Origin: a bacterium
GTDB taxonomy: Bacteria > UBA6262 > WVXT01
Reading direction: 5' to 3'
Length of the DNA stretch: 13,486 nucleotides
NCBI GenBank assembly: GCA_035530055.1
Contig: DATKVN010000020.1
Span: 1 to 13,486, forward strand
The notes under the pieces were generated by a model. The model had not been told where the DNA came from and searched no databases. It saw only the letters and a program-made list of their open reading frames with translations. The stretch's first letter is position 1, and each line of letters starts with the position of its first letter. Below, in pieces: positions 1 to 6,897 of the stretch. The position numbers were made by a program, and so were the translations under genes.

Positions 1-1155
1 ATCTATTTATTGGACGGAAAAGCTAATGAATATGTGCGGGAGGTCCACTATGGCAAGGAGAGAAGAAGACAGTTTGGGGATTCTCTATCCCAGGATGCTC
101 CTTTAATTCGGATATTATCCAAAAACAGAGATACAAGACCTCTCTTAAGAGAGGAAGTTATCAGTCATTTTGAGACCAACGAGCCTGAACATCTGAAAGA
201 AATTAAAGCACAATTGAGAAGTATGGGAGCGGCTGTACTATTGCCTGCTTTTCTTGGTGGAGAGCTGGTCGCCTTTTTGGTGTTGGGTACAAAGCGTTCC
301 AAAGAGATTTACACGCCTGACGATTTAGGCATGTTTAAGATTTTGGCGGGGCAGGCGGGTTTAGCAATTGAGAATGCTCAGTTCTATCAGGAACTTAAAG
401 AGGCTCAAGCGACAATACTTCAGGCAGCTAAGCTTTCTTCCATAGGTGAGTTGGCTGCTGGCTTTGCCCATCAAATAGATAACCCTTTAGGGGTTATTAG
501 CCTGGGATGTCAATTGTGCCTCCGTGATATAAAAGAAGATTTCACTCAGGAGAATCTGACTGAAAAAGGTAAAAAGGCCTTGGAAGCGATGGAAGACAGG
601 ATGAATAAAGTAATAGATACTGCTCACCGGGCAGCTGACCTTGTCCAGAGAATAAGGGGTTATGCCAAGCCTGCGGACAGGGATTTTGAGCAGGTAGACT
701 TGAATCCTGTAATGGAAGATGCATTGAGTTTAGCCCAGTATCAAATTATCCATGGAGGGATTAATGTAAATAAAGACATTCCTCAGGATTTGCCGAAGAT
801 AAAAGGGATTGGCGTCCAGCTGGAACAGGTATTTTTGAATATGATTTTAAATGCCTGCGAGGCAATGGCTGGTAAGAAAGGAGAACTTACCATTTCAGTA
901 AGAGTGGAAAAAGATGATCCCCATAGAGTTGAGGTAATTCTCGCAGATAATGGTTGCGGGATTCCCAAAGAGAACTTGAAAAAATTGTATGATATCTTCT
1001 ATACTACCAAGGGTCCGCGAGGAACGGGGGTGGGCCTGTCAATGGCTTATCGGATAGTAAAAGACCATAACGGAAATATAAATGTAGAAAGCGAGATAGG
1101 GAAGGGAACCAGGTTTATTATTTCTTTACCAATATGGGAAGAGAAAAAAACTTAA
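1..1155 (+). CDS. Sensor histidine kinase, GAF + HisKA + HATPase_c (5' end cut by window)
   Basis: The C-terminal part of a two-component sensor kinase that would autophosphorylate on histidine and pass the phosphate to a response regulator not seen here. The frame is open to the window edge, so the TTG at 10 is probably internal and the true start lies upstream. Numbering from that TTG, residues 1-120 resemble the end of a GAF sensory domain, with no membrane segment. A short helical linker follows, then the HisKA H-box FAHQIDNPLG with the phospho-acceptor at about His154. The ATPase domain has an N-box (FLNMILNACEAM, about 275-286), a G1 box (DNGCGIP), an F-region (DIFYTTK) and a G2 box (GTGVGLS). 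The residue after the histidine is Gln instead of the usual Glu/Asp. Downstream is a repeat cluster, not a partner regulator. The kinase identity is secure; its signal is unknown. Confidence 0.93.
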   Translation: MYLLDGKANEYVREVHYGKERRRQFGDSLSQDAPLIRILSKNRDTRPLLREEVISHFETNEPEHLKEIKAQLRSMGAAVLLPAFLGGELVAFLVLGTKRSKEIYTPDDLGMFKILAGQAGLAIENAQFYQELKEAQATILQAAKLSSIGELAAGFAHQIDNPLGVISLGCQLCLRDIKEDFTQENLTEKGKKALEAMEDRMNKVIDTAHRAADLVQRIRGYAKPADRDFEQVDLNPVMEDALSLAQYQIIHGGINVNKDIPQDLPKIKGIGVQLEQVFLNMILNACEAMAGKKGELTISVRVEKDDPHRVEVILADNGCGIPKENLKKLYDIFYTTKGPRGTGVGLSMAYRIVKDHNGNINVESEIGKGTRFIISLPIWEEKKT

Positions 1156-1156
1156 C

Positions 1157-1210
1157 CCCCTCACCCTTACCCTCTCCCCGAGGGGAAAGGGAGAAAAAGA
1201 AGGAGAGGGG
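1157..1210. repeat. C-rich/G-rich intergenic repeat bounded by CCCCTC...GAGGGG
   Basis: Directly after the kinase stop, a pyrimidine-rich half (CCCCTCACCCTTACCCTCTC) is followed by a purine-rich half ending in GAGAGGGG. The ends CCCCTC (1157-1162) and GAGGGG (1205-1210) are inverted, and an inner CCCC-GA-GGGG can also pair. A second element with the same bounds lies at 9929-9956. No T-tract follows, so a classical intrinsic terminator is not supported. Confidence 0.6.
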
Positions 1211-1212
1211 AA

Positions 1213-1260
1213 ATAGCGAAACTTGTTTCGCGTCAACGCACCGCAAGCGGTGCTACTCCA
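1213..1260. repeat. Twin-hairpin palindromic repeat (GTAGC frame), copy 1
   Basis: Two perfect hairpins stand side by side: GCGAAAC-TT-GTTTCGC (1216-1231) and GCACCGC-AA-GCGGTGC (1238-1253), followed by TACTCC. The same architecture recurs at 6973-7025. There the first hairpin is identical, but the second has an entirely different, equally complementary stem (GCAGAGC/GCTCTGC). The stem changes with pairing kept, which points to selection or a copying mechanism acting on the folded form. Confidence 0.8.
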
Positions 1261-1269
1261 ATTATTGGA

Positions 1270-1289
1270 TTCCTCCCGAAAGGGAGGAA
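1270..1289. repeat. CCTCCC-GAAA-GGGAGG hairpin repeat upstream of miaA
   Basis: A perfect palindrome with a GAAA (GNRA-type) tetraloop: TTCCTCCC / GGGAGGAA. It is one of six copies in the window (cores at 1272, 4393, 7041, 7103, 6902 and, inverted, 7497). This copy sits 20 nt before the miaA start, and its GGGAGG is the only Shine-Dalgarno-like stretch near that gene, though farther away than usual. Confidence 0.8.
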
Positions 1290-1309
1290 CCCCGCTTGGT
1301 CACTTAAAT

Positions 1310-2245
1310 ATGCGAAAACCAATAATTGTTTTACTTGGGCCAACTGCTTCCGGGAAGACGGAAGTTGCCTTATCTTTAGCCAGGAAGGTTAACGCCGAAA
1401 TTATTTCTGCTGATTCGATGCAGGTATATAAATATCTTAACATTGGAACTGCCAAGCCTTCGAGAAGAATAAGACAGACTATTCCCCATCACCTTATTGA
1501 TATCAAGTATCCGGATGAGGAGTTCAGCGCTGGCGAATTTCAGTTGAGAGCAATAAAAGCTATTGAAAGAATTTTCAAGAAAGAGAAACTACCTATTTTG
1601 ATTGGGGGCACTGCTTTATATATCCGCACCATAACCGACGGTATCTGTCCTATCCCGTCGAGAAATGATAAAGTCAGGAAACATCTTTCTCAACTTGCTA
1701 AGAAATATGGTAGAAGTTATCTTTATAAAAGACTTGGGAAAATCGATAAAAAGGCTTGCGAGAAAATTCACCCAAATAATCTAAAACGAATCATTCGTGC
1801 TTTAGAAATATACTCTTTAACCAAGATTCCCTTCTCTGCCTGGCAGGATAGGAGATACTCTCTTCCCTATCCAATAATTACATTCGGTCTCGATTGGGAA
1901 AGAAACCTCGTCTATGAGAGAATTGGTCGTCGGGTGGATGAAATGGTTAAGGAAGGACTGATCGGGGAAGTTAAAAAATTGTTAACCAAGGGCTATTCCA
2001 AAAGACTTAACTCTCTACAGGGTTTAGGATACAGACAGGCAATAGAATTTTTAGAAGGAAAATACGACCGGGAGAGAATGAAATATCTGATTAAAAGGGA
2101 TACACGGCGCTATGCCAAAAGGCAATTGACCTGGTGGAGGAAGGATGGGCGAATCCACTGGATTAAGATGGATGAAGGAAAGAAGGCAAAAGAAGTTGCT
2201 GGAGAGATAAAAAATATTTGTCAAAGAAAGCGATTTTTAGTATAA
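1310..2245 (+). CDS. miaA: tRNA dimethylallyltransferase
   Basis: Transfers the dimethylallyl group from DMAPP to N6 of A37 in tRNAs reading UNN codons, a cytosolic step that supports codon reading. The ATG at 1310 gives 311 residues, a normal MiaA length. The frame stays open back to a TTG at 1223, but that part lies in the hairpin repeats and encodes nothing family-like. Visible motifs are the P-loop GPTASGKT (residues 10-17), SADSMQVY with the conserved Asp35, GTAKPS and HHLIDI, GGTALYI (99-105), and the C-terminal GLGYRQA and RRYAKRQLTWWR blocks that contact tRNA. No good Shine-Dalgarno lies within 15 nt of the start; GGGAGG at 1282-1287 is about 22 nt away inside a hairpin. hflX lies 188 nt downstream. 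Family identity is certain; the start is likely. Confidence 0.96.
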   Translation: MRKPIIVLLGPTASGKTEVALSLARKVNAEIISADSMQVYKYLNIGTAKPSRRIRQTIPHHLIDIKYPDEEFSAGEFQLRAIKAIERIFKKEKLPILIGGTALYIRTITDGICPIPSRNDKVRKHLSQLAKKYGRSYLYKRLGKIDKKACEKIHPNNLKRIIRALEIYSLTKIPFSAWQDRRYSLPYPIITFGLDWERNLVYERIGRRVDEMVKEGLIGEVKKLLTKGYSKRLNSLQGLGYRQAIEFLEGKYDRERMKYLIKRDTRRYAKRQLTWWRKDGRIHWIKMDEGKKAKEVAGEIKNICQRKRFLV

Positions 2246-2303
2246 TAAACCAAACTTGTTAAAGTCTTTTCTGAACTATCTTTTCAAATGTTAGATTTAT
2301 AGG

Positions 2304-2319
2304 CACGCTTTTAACCGTG
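2304..2319. repeat. Degenerate hairpin repeat
   Basis: CACG-CTTTTAAC-CGTG is one base (C for G) away from a perfect palindrome of the same design as the intact CGCAGGTT/AACCTGCG copy after gpsA at 6163-6180. It is read as a decayed member of the hairpin set. Confidence 0.45.
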
Positions 2320-2324
2320 TAAAT

Positions 2325-2412
2325 GTAGTGTAGGGCTTTATGCCCGTAATTTGAAATTTGTAGTGTAGGGGCTTGTCCCCGTAAACATTACGCCCATAAA
2401 GGGCTACACTAC
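2325..2412. repeat. Three-unit hairpin array, GTAGTGTA...GTAA frame (miaA-hflX gap)
   Basis: Three 25-nt units lie at 2325-2349 (+), 2360-2384 (+) and 2388-2412 (inverted). Each has the constant frame GTAGTGTA at one end and GTAA at the other. The inner stems differ: GGGC/GCCC with loop TTTAT, GGGG/CCCC with loop CTTGT and, in the inverted unit read on its own strand, GCCC/GGGC with loop TTTAT. The outer + and inverted units are identical to the pair at 7206-7258. This array fills most of the 188-nt miaA-hflX gap, where many bacteria carry hfq. Confidence 0.88.
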
Positions 2413-2433
2413 CCACAACTTTTGGAAAAGTAA

Positions 2434-3774
2434 TTGAAAGGGGGCTTTTTAATTAAGAAACTTAAGGAGACGGAATATTACAAAAAGGAGAAAGTGCTTC
2501 TGGTAGGAGTAGAACTGATGGGTAAAAATGCCAGGCTGGTTGAGGAAAGCCTGGAGGAACTGGCTTTTCTGACGAGTTCAGCCAATGCTGAAGTTACTTG
2601 TCAAACAACCCAAAGAAGAGAGCGAATCGATCCCGCCTGCTTTATCGGGAGAGGAAAAGCTTCGGAGATAAAAAATCTCTGCGCTGAACAGGAAATTAAT
2701 ACAGTCATTTTTGATGATGACCTTTCGCCTGCGCAGCAGAGAAATTTAGAAGAAATTATTAAGTGCAAGGTTATTGACCGCACTCGCTTAATTTTAGACA
2801 TATTCGCCAGTAGAGCTCGCACCCAGGAGGGGAAATTACAGGTAGAGTTGGCTCAGTTAACTTACCTTTTGCCTCGCTTGACTGGAAAAGGAGTAACTCT
2901 TGCCCAACAGGTAGGTGGCATTGGAGTGCGTGGTCCGGGAGAGAAGAAACTGGAATATGATAGAAGGAAGGTAGAGGAACGGATAAGTAAACTGCAAAAG
3001 GAGATAAATAAAGTAAGTGAGCACCGTGAGCAGCAGAGACAAAGACGGCAAAGAGTTCCCCTGTCGATTATTGCCATTGTGGGTTACACCAATTCAGGGA
3101 AAACAACTTTGCTGAATACCCTGACCTCTTCCCACGTCTTCGTAGAGGATAAACTATTCTCCACTCTCGATCCCACCATACGCGGGTTGATTTTGCCCAA
3201 CAAAGAGAAAGTACTACTTGTAGATACAGTAGGGTTTATTCATAAACTACCCCATCAATTAGTAGCTGCCTTCAGAGCGACCCTGGAAGAGGTTACTTCC
3301 AGTGACTTACTTCTTCACATCGTGGATGCCAGCCATCCTGAGTTTCAAAAACAGATTATTGCCGTAGAGAAGGTTCTTCAGGAACTTGATGCTCTGGGTA
3401 AGCCGACGATAACTATTTTTAATAAAATGGACCTGATTAAAAATAAACCACTCTTGCCTCGTCTGAAAAGGAAGTATAAAGATAGTATAAATATTTCCGC
3501 TAAGAAGGGTTTGGGTCTGGATAGATTGTATGATAGGATAATTGAGCACTTCGGAAAAGATAGGAACACCATAGAACTCGTAATTCCTCAGGCTCGCAGT
3601 GACCTGGTGAATCTGGTCTACGAAAAGGGTACAGTCCTTTCCCGTAAGTATAATGATAAAGACATACTACTTCAGGCACAACTTGACCAGAAGACTGTTC
3701 AAAGGTTAAAAGAGTTTATTAAGAAAAAACGTCGGCGCGCAGTCCATGGAGTAAGAGGCAGACGCAGACTTTAG
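2434..3774 (+). CDS. hflX: GTPase HflX
   Basis: A ribosome-associated GTPase that in characterised bacteria splits stalled or heat-damaged 70S ribosomes. The HflX N-terminal domain spans about 20-190, with the glycine-rich GKGVTLAQQVGGIGVRGPGE segment at about 151-170, then a charged coiled linker. The G domain carries G1 GYTNSGKT (217-224), G2 TLDPTIR, G3 DTVGF (264-268), G4 NKMD (330-333) and G5 SAKKG (355-359). At 446 residues it is of normal size. The start is uncertain: TTG at 2434 has only GGAAAAG close upstream, while GGGGG at 2440-2444 would suit a rare ATT at 2452. No in-frame ATG precedes conserved sequence. The stop codon (3772-3774) lies inside a repeat hairpin, and the last basic residues (about 435-446) are repeat-derived. 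miaA is upstream; pgsA follows after 51 nt. Confidence 0.95.
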   Translation: MKGGFLIKKLKETEYYKKEKVLLVGVELMGKNARLVEESLEELAFLTSSANAEVTCQTTQRRERIDPACFIGRGKASEIKNLCAEQEINTVIFDDDLSPAQQRNLEEIIKCKVIDRTRLILDIFASRARTQEGKLQVELAQLTYLLPRLTGKGVTLAQQVGGIGVRGPGEKKLEYDRRKVEERISKLQKEINKVSEHREQQRQRRQRVPLSIIAIVGYTNSGKTTLLNTLTSSHVFVEDKLFSTLDPTIRGLILPNKEKVLLVDTVGFIHKLPHQLVAAFRATLEEVTSSDLLLHIVDASHPEFQKQIIAVEKVLQELDALGKPTITIFNKMDLIKNKPLLPRLKRKYKDSINISAKKGLGLDRLYDRIIEHFGKDRNTIELVIPQARSDLVNLVYEKGTVLSRKYNDKDILLQAQLDQKTVQRLKEFIKKKRRRAVHGVRGRRRL

Positions 3775-3812
3775 TCTGCGTTTGAATTCGCAACCTGAAG
3801 GTTGCGACTACC
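3763..3812. repeat. Two palindromic hairpins between hflX and pgsA
   Basis: CGCAGAC-TTTA-GTCTGCG (3763-3780) includes the hflX stop codon. CGCAACC-TGAA-GGTTGCG (3789-3806), followed by ACTACC, is the reverse orientation of a GGTAGT-plus-stem unit. The pgsA ribosome binding site (AGGAG, 3815-3819) begins three bases after the second unit. Neither hairpin has a trailing T-run. Confidence 0.8.
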
Positions 3813-3825
3813 TTAGGAGTTAAAT

Positions 3826-4374
3826 TTGAATTTGGCTAATTATATTTCTCTTTTTCGTATAGTCATAATCCCGGCTTTCGTGATTCTCTTACTCAAACGC
3901 CATATTTATTTGCCTTTGCTTCTATTCTCATTGGCAATTGTCTCCGATGGACTGGATGGAATTGCTGCCCGTATTCAGAAACAGAAGACAAAATTGGGAA
4001 GTATCCTCGATCCTCTGGCAGACAAACTTTTATTGACTTCTGCTTATATAATCTTAGCCATCCTGAAGCTTGTTCCCCTGTGGGTAGTGATTATTATTTT
4101 CGGTCGAGATTTGGTTCTTATCTCAGGCTGGTTAATAATCTATTTTTCCACAGGTATGTCCACAATTATCCCTACTATAATGGGGAAAACGTCTGCGGTT
4201 TTGCAGATGACTGTAGTGTTTTTAGTTCTTCTAAGTAGCAGTGGTTATCTGGCAGAGGGAAAGTGGTTGGCAGTTAAGCCATTTATTCTCTCTGTTATGA
4301 TTCTATTTACGGTTATTTCAGGAATGGAATATTGCCTTCGCGGAATTCGTATGATAAGTAAGGAGACTGCTTAA
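3826..4374 (+). CDS. pgsA: CDP-alcohol phosphatidyltransferase, PgsA-like (CDP-diacylglycerol-glycerol-3-phosphate 3-phosphatidyltransferase)
   Basis: An integral inner-membrane enzyme expected to join glycerol-3-phosphate to CDP-diacylglycerol, giving phosphatidylglycerophosphate and then phosphatidylglycerol. The family signature D-x2-D-G-x2-A-R-x8-G-x3-D-x3-D is complete at Asp41, Asp44-Gly45, Ala48-Arg49, Gly58, Asp62 and Asp66. Several hydrophobic helices surround it (about 10-24, 28-40, 66-85, 87-103, 124-144, 148-170). The length of 182 residues fits PgsA. The TTG start has AGGAG six bases upstream, and no nearer ATG exists, so TTG is preferred. The adjacent plsY and gpsA support the glycerol-3-phosphate version over other CDP-alcohol transferases, though substrate is not proven by sequence alone. 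Confidence 0.9.
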   Translation: MNLANYISLFRIVIIPAFVILLLKRHIYLPLLLFSLAIVSDGLDGIAARIQKQKTKLGSILDPLADKLLLTSAYIILAILKLVPLWVVIIIFGRDLVLISGWLIIYFSTGMSTIIPTIMGKTSAVLQMTVVFLVLLSSSGYLAEGKWLAVKPFILSVMILFTVISGMEYCLRGIRMISKETA

Positions 4375-4387
4375 CGTAAAAAGTTTT

Positions 4388-4454
4388 GGAGTCCTCCCGA
4401 AAGGGAGGTTCGGGCGACCACAAGGGTCGCCCCTACGCGATTCGCAAGGAGTCC
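4388..4454. repeat. Composite multi-hairpin repeat, copy 1 (provides the plsY RBS)
   Basis: In order: GGAGTCC; CCTCCC-GAAA-GGGAGG (4393-4408); GGGCGACC-ACAAG-GGTCGCCC (4412-4432); CTACGCGATTCGC; and a tail GCAAGGAGTCC. Positions 4391-4450 match 6900-6959 base for base. The first difference in the tail is G here against C in the other copy; it creates AAGGAG (4446-4451), eight bases before the plsY ATG. The element therefore appears to have been recruited as a translation signal. Confidence 0.88.
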
Positions 4455-4459
4455 ATATA

Positions 4460-5113
4460 ATGGATATATTTAAATTTATATTAATTTTATTAAGTGCCTA
4501 TTTGATCGGTTCTCTTCCCTTCGGTTACCTCGCGGGAAAGTTAATTAAGCGTGTCGACCTTAGGCAAGAGGGAAGCAAAAATGTGGGAGCTACCAATGTC
4601 TTTCGAGTGATGGGAACTTTGCCGGCCATTGTGGTTCTTCTTTTAGATATTTCCAAGGGGTTTCTCGCTATCCATCTGGTCAGTTTATTCCAGTTGGGTG
4701 GAAGTGCAGGAATATCGCTACAAGCTTTTAACTTGGTCAGGATACTCGCTGGATTAGCTGCAATCGTCGGACATAACTGGACTATATTTTTGAAGTTCCG
4801 TGGAGGAAAGGGCGTAGCTACTGGTTGCGGGGTTTCCCTGGGGTTGGCACTCCTTCCTGCCTTAGTGAGTCTGGCAATCTTTGTAGTGGTAACAGGTTTA
4901 ACTCGCTATGTATCTTTAGGTTCAATGTTTGCAGTTTTGGCATTTCCTTTAAATTGCCTATTATTCAAGGAATCGCTAATGTTAGTCTTTTTCGGCAGTT
5001 TTGTCGCCCTGGTGGTAGTAGCCAGGCACCAGGCTAATATAAAGAGGTTAATTGCTGGCACAGAAAATAGAATCGAATGGGTAAGAAATAAAGAAAAAAT
5101 TTCCAACTTTTAA
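4460..5113 (+). CDS. plsY: Acyl-phosphate:glycerol-3-phosphate acyltransferase
   Basis: An inner-membrane enzyme that acylates glycerol-3-phosphate at sn-1 with acyl-phosphate, the first committed step of phospholipid synthesis in the PlsX/PlsY system. All three conserved loops are present: SLPFGYLAGK plus GSKNVGATN (18-46), GHNWTIFLKFRGGKGVATG (104-122) and RHQANIKRLIAGTENR (189-204). Hydrophobic segments between them agree with the five-helix topology. At 217 residues it is of normal length. The ATG at 4460 is preceded by AAGGAG at 4446-4451, lying in the tail of the composite repeat. gpsA, which makes its substrate, starts 14 nt after the stop, so the two are probably co-transcribed. plsX is not in the window. 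Confidence 0.96.
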   Translation: MDIFKFILILLSAYLIGSLPFGYLAGKLIKRVDLRQEGSKNVGATNVFRVMGTLPAIVVLLLDISKGFLAIHLVSLFQLGGSAGISLQAFNLVRILAGLAAIVGHNWTIFLKFRGGKGVATGCGVSLGLALLPALVSLAIFVVVTGLTRYVSLGSMFAVLAFPLNCLLFKESLMLVFFGSFVALVVVARHQANIKRLIAGTENRIEWVRNKEKISNF

Positions 5114-5127
5114 GAAGGAAAAGGAAA

Positions 5128-6153
5128 ATGGTGAAAAGTGTCGCTATACTGGGTGCAGGGAGCTGGGGAATAACGCTTGCTATAATGCTTTTTGAAAAAG
5201 GATTTTTTGTAAAAGTCTGGGAATTTGAGAAAAAACAGGCTCAAATACTTAGAGAGAAACGCAAGCTTAGATTCTTGCCCTGGATAGATATTCCCCGGGA
5301 AATTGAAATCATTTCCAACATTTCTTATGCTCTCGATGGCGTCGGATTGGTTATAGTAGCTCTCCCCTCACATGTGGTTAGAAGAGTAGCAAAAAAGATG
5401 GCAAAAGTCCCTTTGCCAGAAGATATAATAATTGTGAATGTGTCCAAAGGACTGGAAGATAAAACTCTTCTCAGAATGTCTCAAGTCTTATCTGAAGAGT
5501 TACCCGAGAAATTAGGAAAACGGATTGTAGTTCTCTCAGGTCCTTCCCATGCAGAGGAGGTCAGTAGAAAAATTCCCACTACAGTTGTGGTGGCTTCCAG
5601 GAACGAAAAGTTGAACCAGGAAGTTCAAAAAATCTTTTTTGCGCCATTCTTTCGGGTATATACAAATCCGGACATTATTGGAGTGGAAATGGGTGGGGCG
5701 TTAAAGAACATTATTGCCTTAGCTGCCGGGATTGGCGATGGGTTGGGATTGGGCGATAACAGCAAGGCAGGATTAATTACCAGAGGATTAGTAGAAATTA
5801 CGCGGTTAGGCAAAGCTCTGGGAGCAAAACCCTTAACATTTTCAGGACTTTCCGGAATGGGAGACCTGATTGTGACCTGCACAAGTGGCTACAGTCGGAA
5901 TCGAAGTTTTGGAGAGAAAATCGGTCAGGGCGAGACCTTAAAAAAAGCGCTCTCCGAGATAAAGATGGTTGTTGAGGGAATCCGCACTACAAAAGCAGCT
6001 TATCAACTGGCAAAGAAATACAAAGTTTCTATGCCTATCACTGAGGAAGTGTATAAAGTTATTTTTAAGAACAAGAAGCCATCTGAGGCAGTGAAAGATT
6101 TGATGCTTCGACAAGCAAAGCCAGAGTTAGAAGAAGATTTTCTGAAAATGTAA
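5128..6153 (+). CDS. gpsA: NAD(P)-dependent glycerol-3-phosphate dehydrogenase
   Basis: A cytosolic enzyme reducing dihydroxyacetone phosphate to sn-glycerol-3-phosphate for lipid synthesis. A Rossmann fold opens the protein with LGAGSWG (8-14); VSKGLE (105-110) and LSGPSHAEEV (136-145) follow. The C-terminal domain has EMGGALKNI (187-195) with the expected catalytic Lys193, GLGDNSKAG, GMGDLIVTC (243-251) and SGYSRNR (253-259). At 341 residues it is full length. The ATG at 5128 follows a purine-rich AAGGAAAAGG. The tail ends in LEEDFLKM. Position right after plsY fits a shared operon supplying glycerol-3-phosphate. Nothing unusual is seen. Confidence 0.97.
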   Translation: MVKSVAILGAGSWGITLAIMLFEKGFFVKVWEFEKKQAQILREKRKLRFLPWIDIPREIEIISNISYALDGVGLVIVALPSHVVRRVAKKMAKVPLPEDIIIVNVSKGLEDKTLLRMSQVLSEELPEKLGKRIVVLSGPSHAEEVSRKIPTTVVVASRNEKLNQEVQKIFFAPFFRVYTNPDIIGVEMGGALKNIIALAAGIGDGLGLGDNSKAGLITRGLVEITRLGKALGAKPLTFSGLSGMGDLIVTCTSGYSRNRSFGEKIGQGETLKKALSEIKMVVEGIRTTKAAYQLAKKYKVSMPITEEVYKVIFKNKKPSEAVKDLMLRQAKPELEEDFLKM

Positions 6154-6157
6154 CTAG

Positions 6158-6180
6158 GTAGTCGCAGGTTTTAACCTGCG
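6158..6180. repeat. GTAGT-type hairpin repeat after gpsA
   Basis: GTAGT (6158-6162) is followed by a perfect 8-bp hairpin CGCAGGTT-TT-AACCTGCG (6163-6180), five bases after the gpsA stop codon. The unit has the same layout as the reverse unit before pgsA, with a different stem. It may slow or end transcription but has no T-run. Confidence 0.75.
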
Positions 6181-6238
6181 TCTCGTGAGAACCAAAGCGC
6201 TAAAATGTAAAATTAGGAAGTTTGGAAGGAGGAAGTAA

Positions 6239-6502
6239 ATGAACAAATCCGATCTGATTGAAGAAGTTGCCAGAGTCACTTGCGCTAAGCAAGAAGCGAA
6301 GGATGCTGTCAATGCCTTGTTTTCCGTTATCAAGCAGGCCTTAGGGAAGAATGACAGAGTAGGAATCTCGGGATTTGGAACTTTCAGTGTGCGAGCAAGG
6401 AAACCAAGGATGGGTCGTAATCCCAGGACGGGACAACCAATAGAAATTTCAGCAAAAAGAGTTGTCAAGTTTAAGCCGGCTAAGGAGATTTTGGAGGATT
6501 AA
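6239..6502 (+). CDS. HU/IHF-family DNA-binding protein
   Basis: A small nucleoid protein that binds and bends DNA as a dimer. At 87 residues it has the family's normal length: an N-terminal helical dimer body (MNKSDLIEEVA...), the GFGTF turn (45-49), the DNA-grasping arm with GRNPRTG (59-65) and the proline that intercalates in the minor groove, then the closing FKPAKE segment. A strong AAGGAGG (6226-6232) lies six bases before the ATG. A MerR-type gene follows after 32 nt; an HU/IHF gene next to a MerR regulator is an arrangement I recall from Deltaproteobacteria (ihfA-merR). The sequence does not separate HU from IHF-alpha, so no symbol is given. Confidence 0.95.
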   Translation: MNKSDLIEEVARVTCAKQEAKDAVNALFSVIKQALGKNDRVGISGFGTFSVRARKPRMGRNPRTGQPIEISAKRVVKFKPAKEILED

Positions 6503-6534
6503 GAAAATTTATAATGAGGTGAGTAGGAACGACT

Positions 6535-6888
6535 ATGCAAATTCCAGATAAAAATTTCTTTTCCATAGGAGAAACGAGTAAAATCACTGGTGTAAAGTCT
6601 TATATCCTGAGGTACTGGGAGTCGGAATTTAAGCTGCTCCGACCAGCGAGAAGGGAAAGCGGGCATCGAAAGTATACTCGTAAAGACTTAGAGGTGATTA
6701 GTGAGATAAAAGAATTGCTTTACGAGAGGAGATTCAGTATAGCTGGTGCAAAGAGACATTTACTTGAGGATAGAAAGAACAAGAAAGAGCAGCTGAAACT
6801 CGACTGGGGAAAGGATAGCGCTGCTATAAGCGCACTAAAGGATACAAAAAAGGAGATAAAAGAAATACTCAAACTCCTGGAAAAATAA
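6535..6888 (+). CDS. MerR-family transcriptional regulator
   Basis: A 117-residue regulator with the MerR winged helix at its N-terminus: FFSIGETSKITGVKSYILRY (9-27) as the helix-turn-helix and RESGHRKYTRKDLE (40-53) as the wing and following helix. The stretch to about 80 is helical (RRFSIAGAKRHL), and residues 99-117 form a lysine/leucine-rich amphipathic helix that could serve as the dimer coil. There is no cysteine anywhere, so metal sensing of the classical MerR kind is unlikely. The ATG at 6535 has AGGA six bases upstream and GAGGTGA further off. It follows the HU gene, probably in one transcript. Its target and signal are unknown. Confidence 0.88.
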   Translation: MQIPDKNFFSIGETSKITGVKSYILRYWESEFKLLRPARRESGHRKYTRKDLEVISEIKELLYERRFSIAGAKRHLLEDRKNKKEQLKLDWGKDSAAISALKDTKKEIKEILKLLEK

Positions 6889-6897
6889 TAAAATGTG

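Noticed and set aside
1223-1309. N-terminal extension of MiaA from TTG 1223
   Set aside because: These codons are the hairpin repeats read through; MiaA proteins begin a few residues before the GPTASGKT loop, which fits ATG 1310.
6158-6180. Hairpin after gpsA as an intrinsic terminator
   Set aside because: The stem is good but no T-run follows, and the same hairpin type occurs upstream of genes. The only convincing terminator is at 12263-12293.
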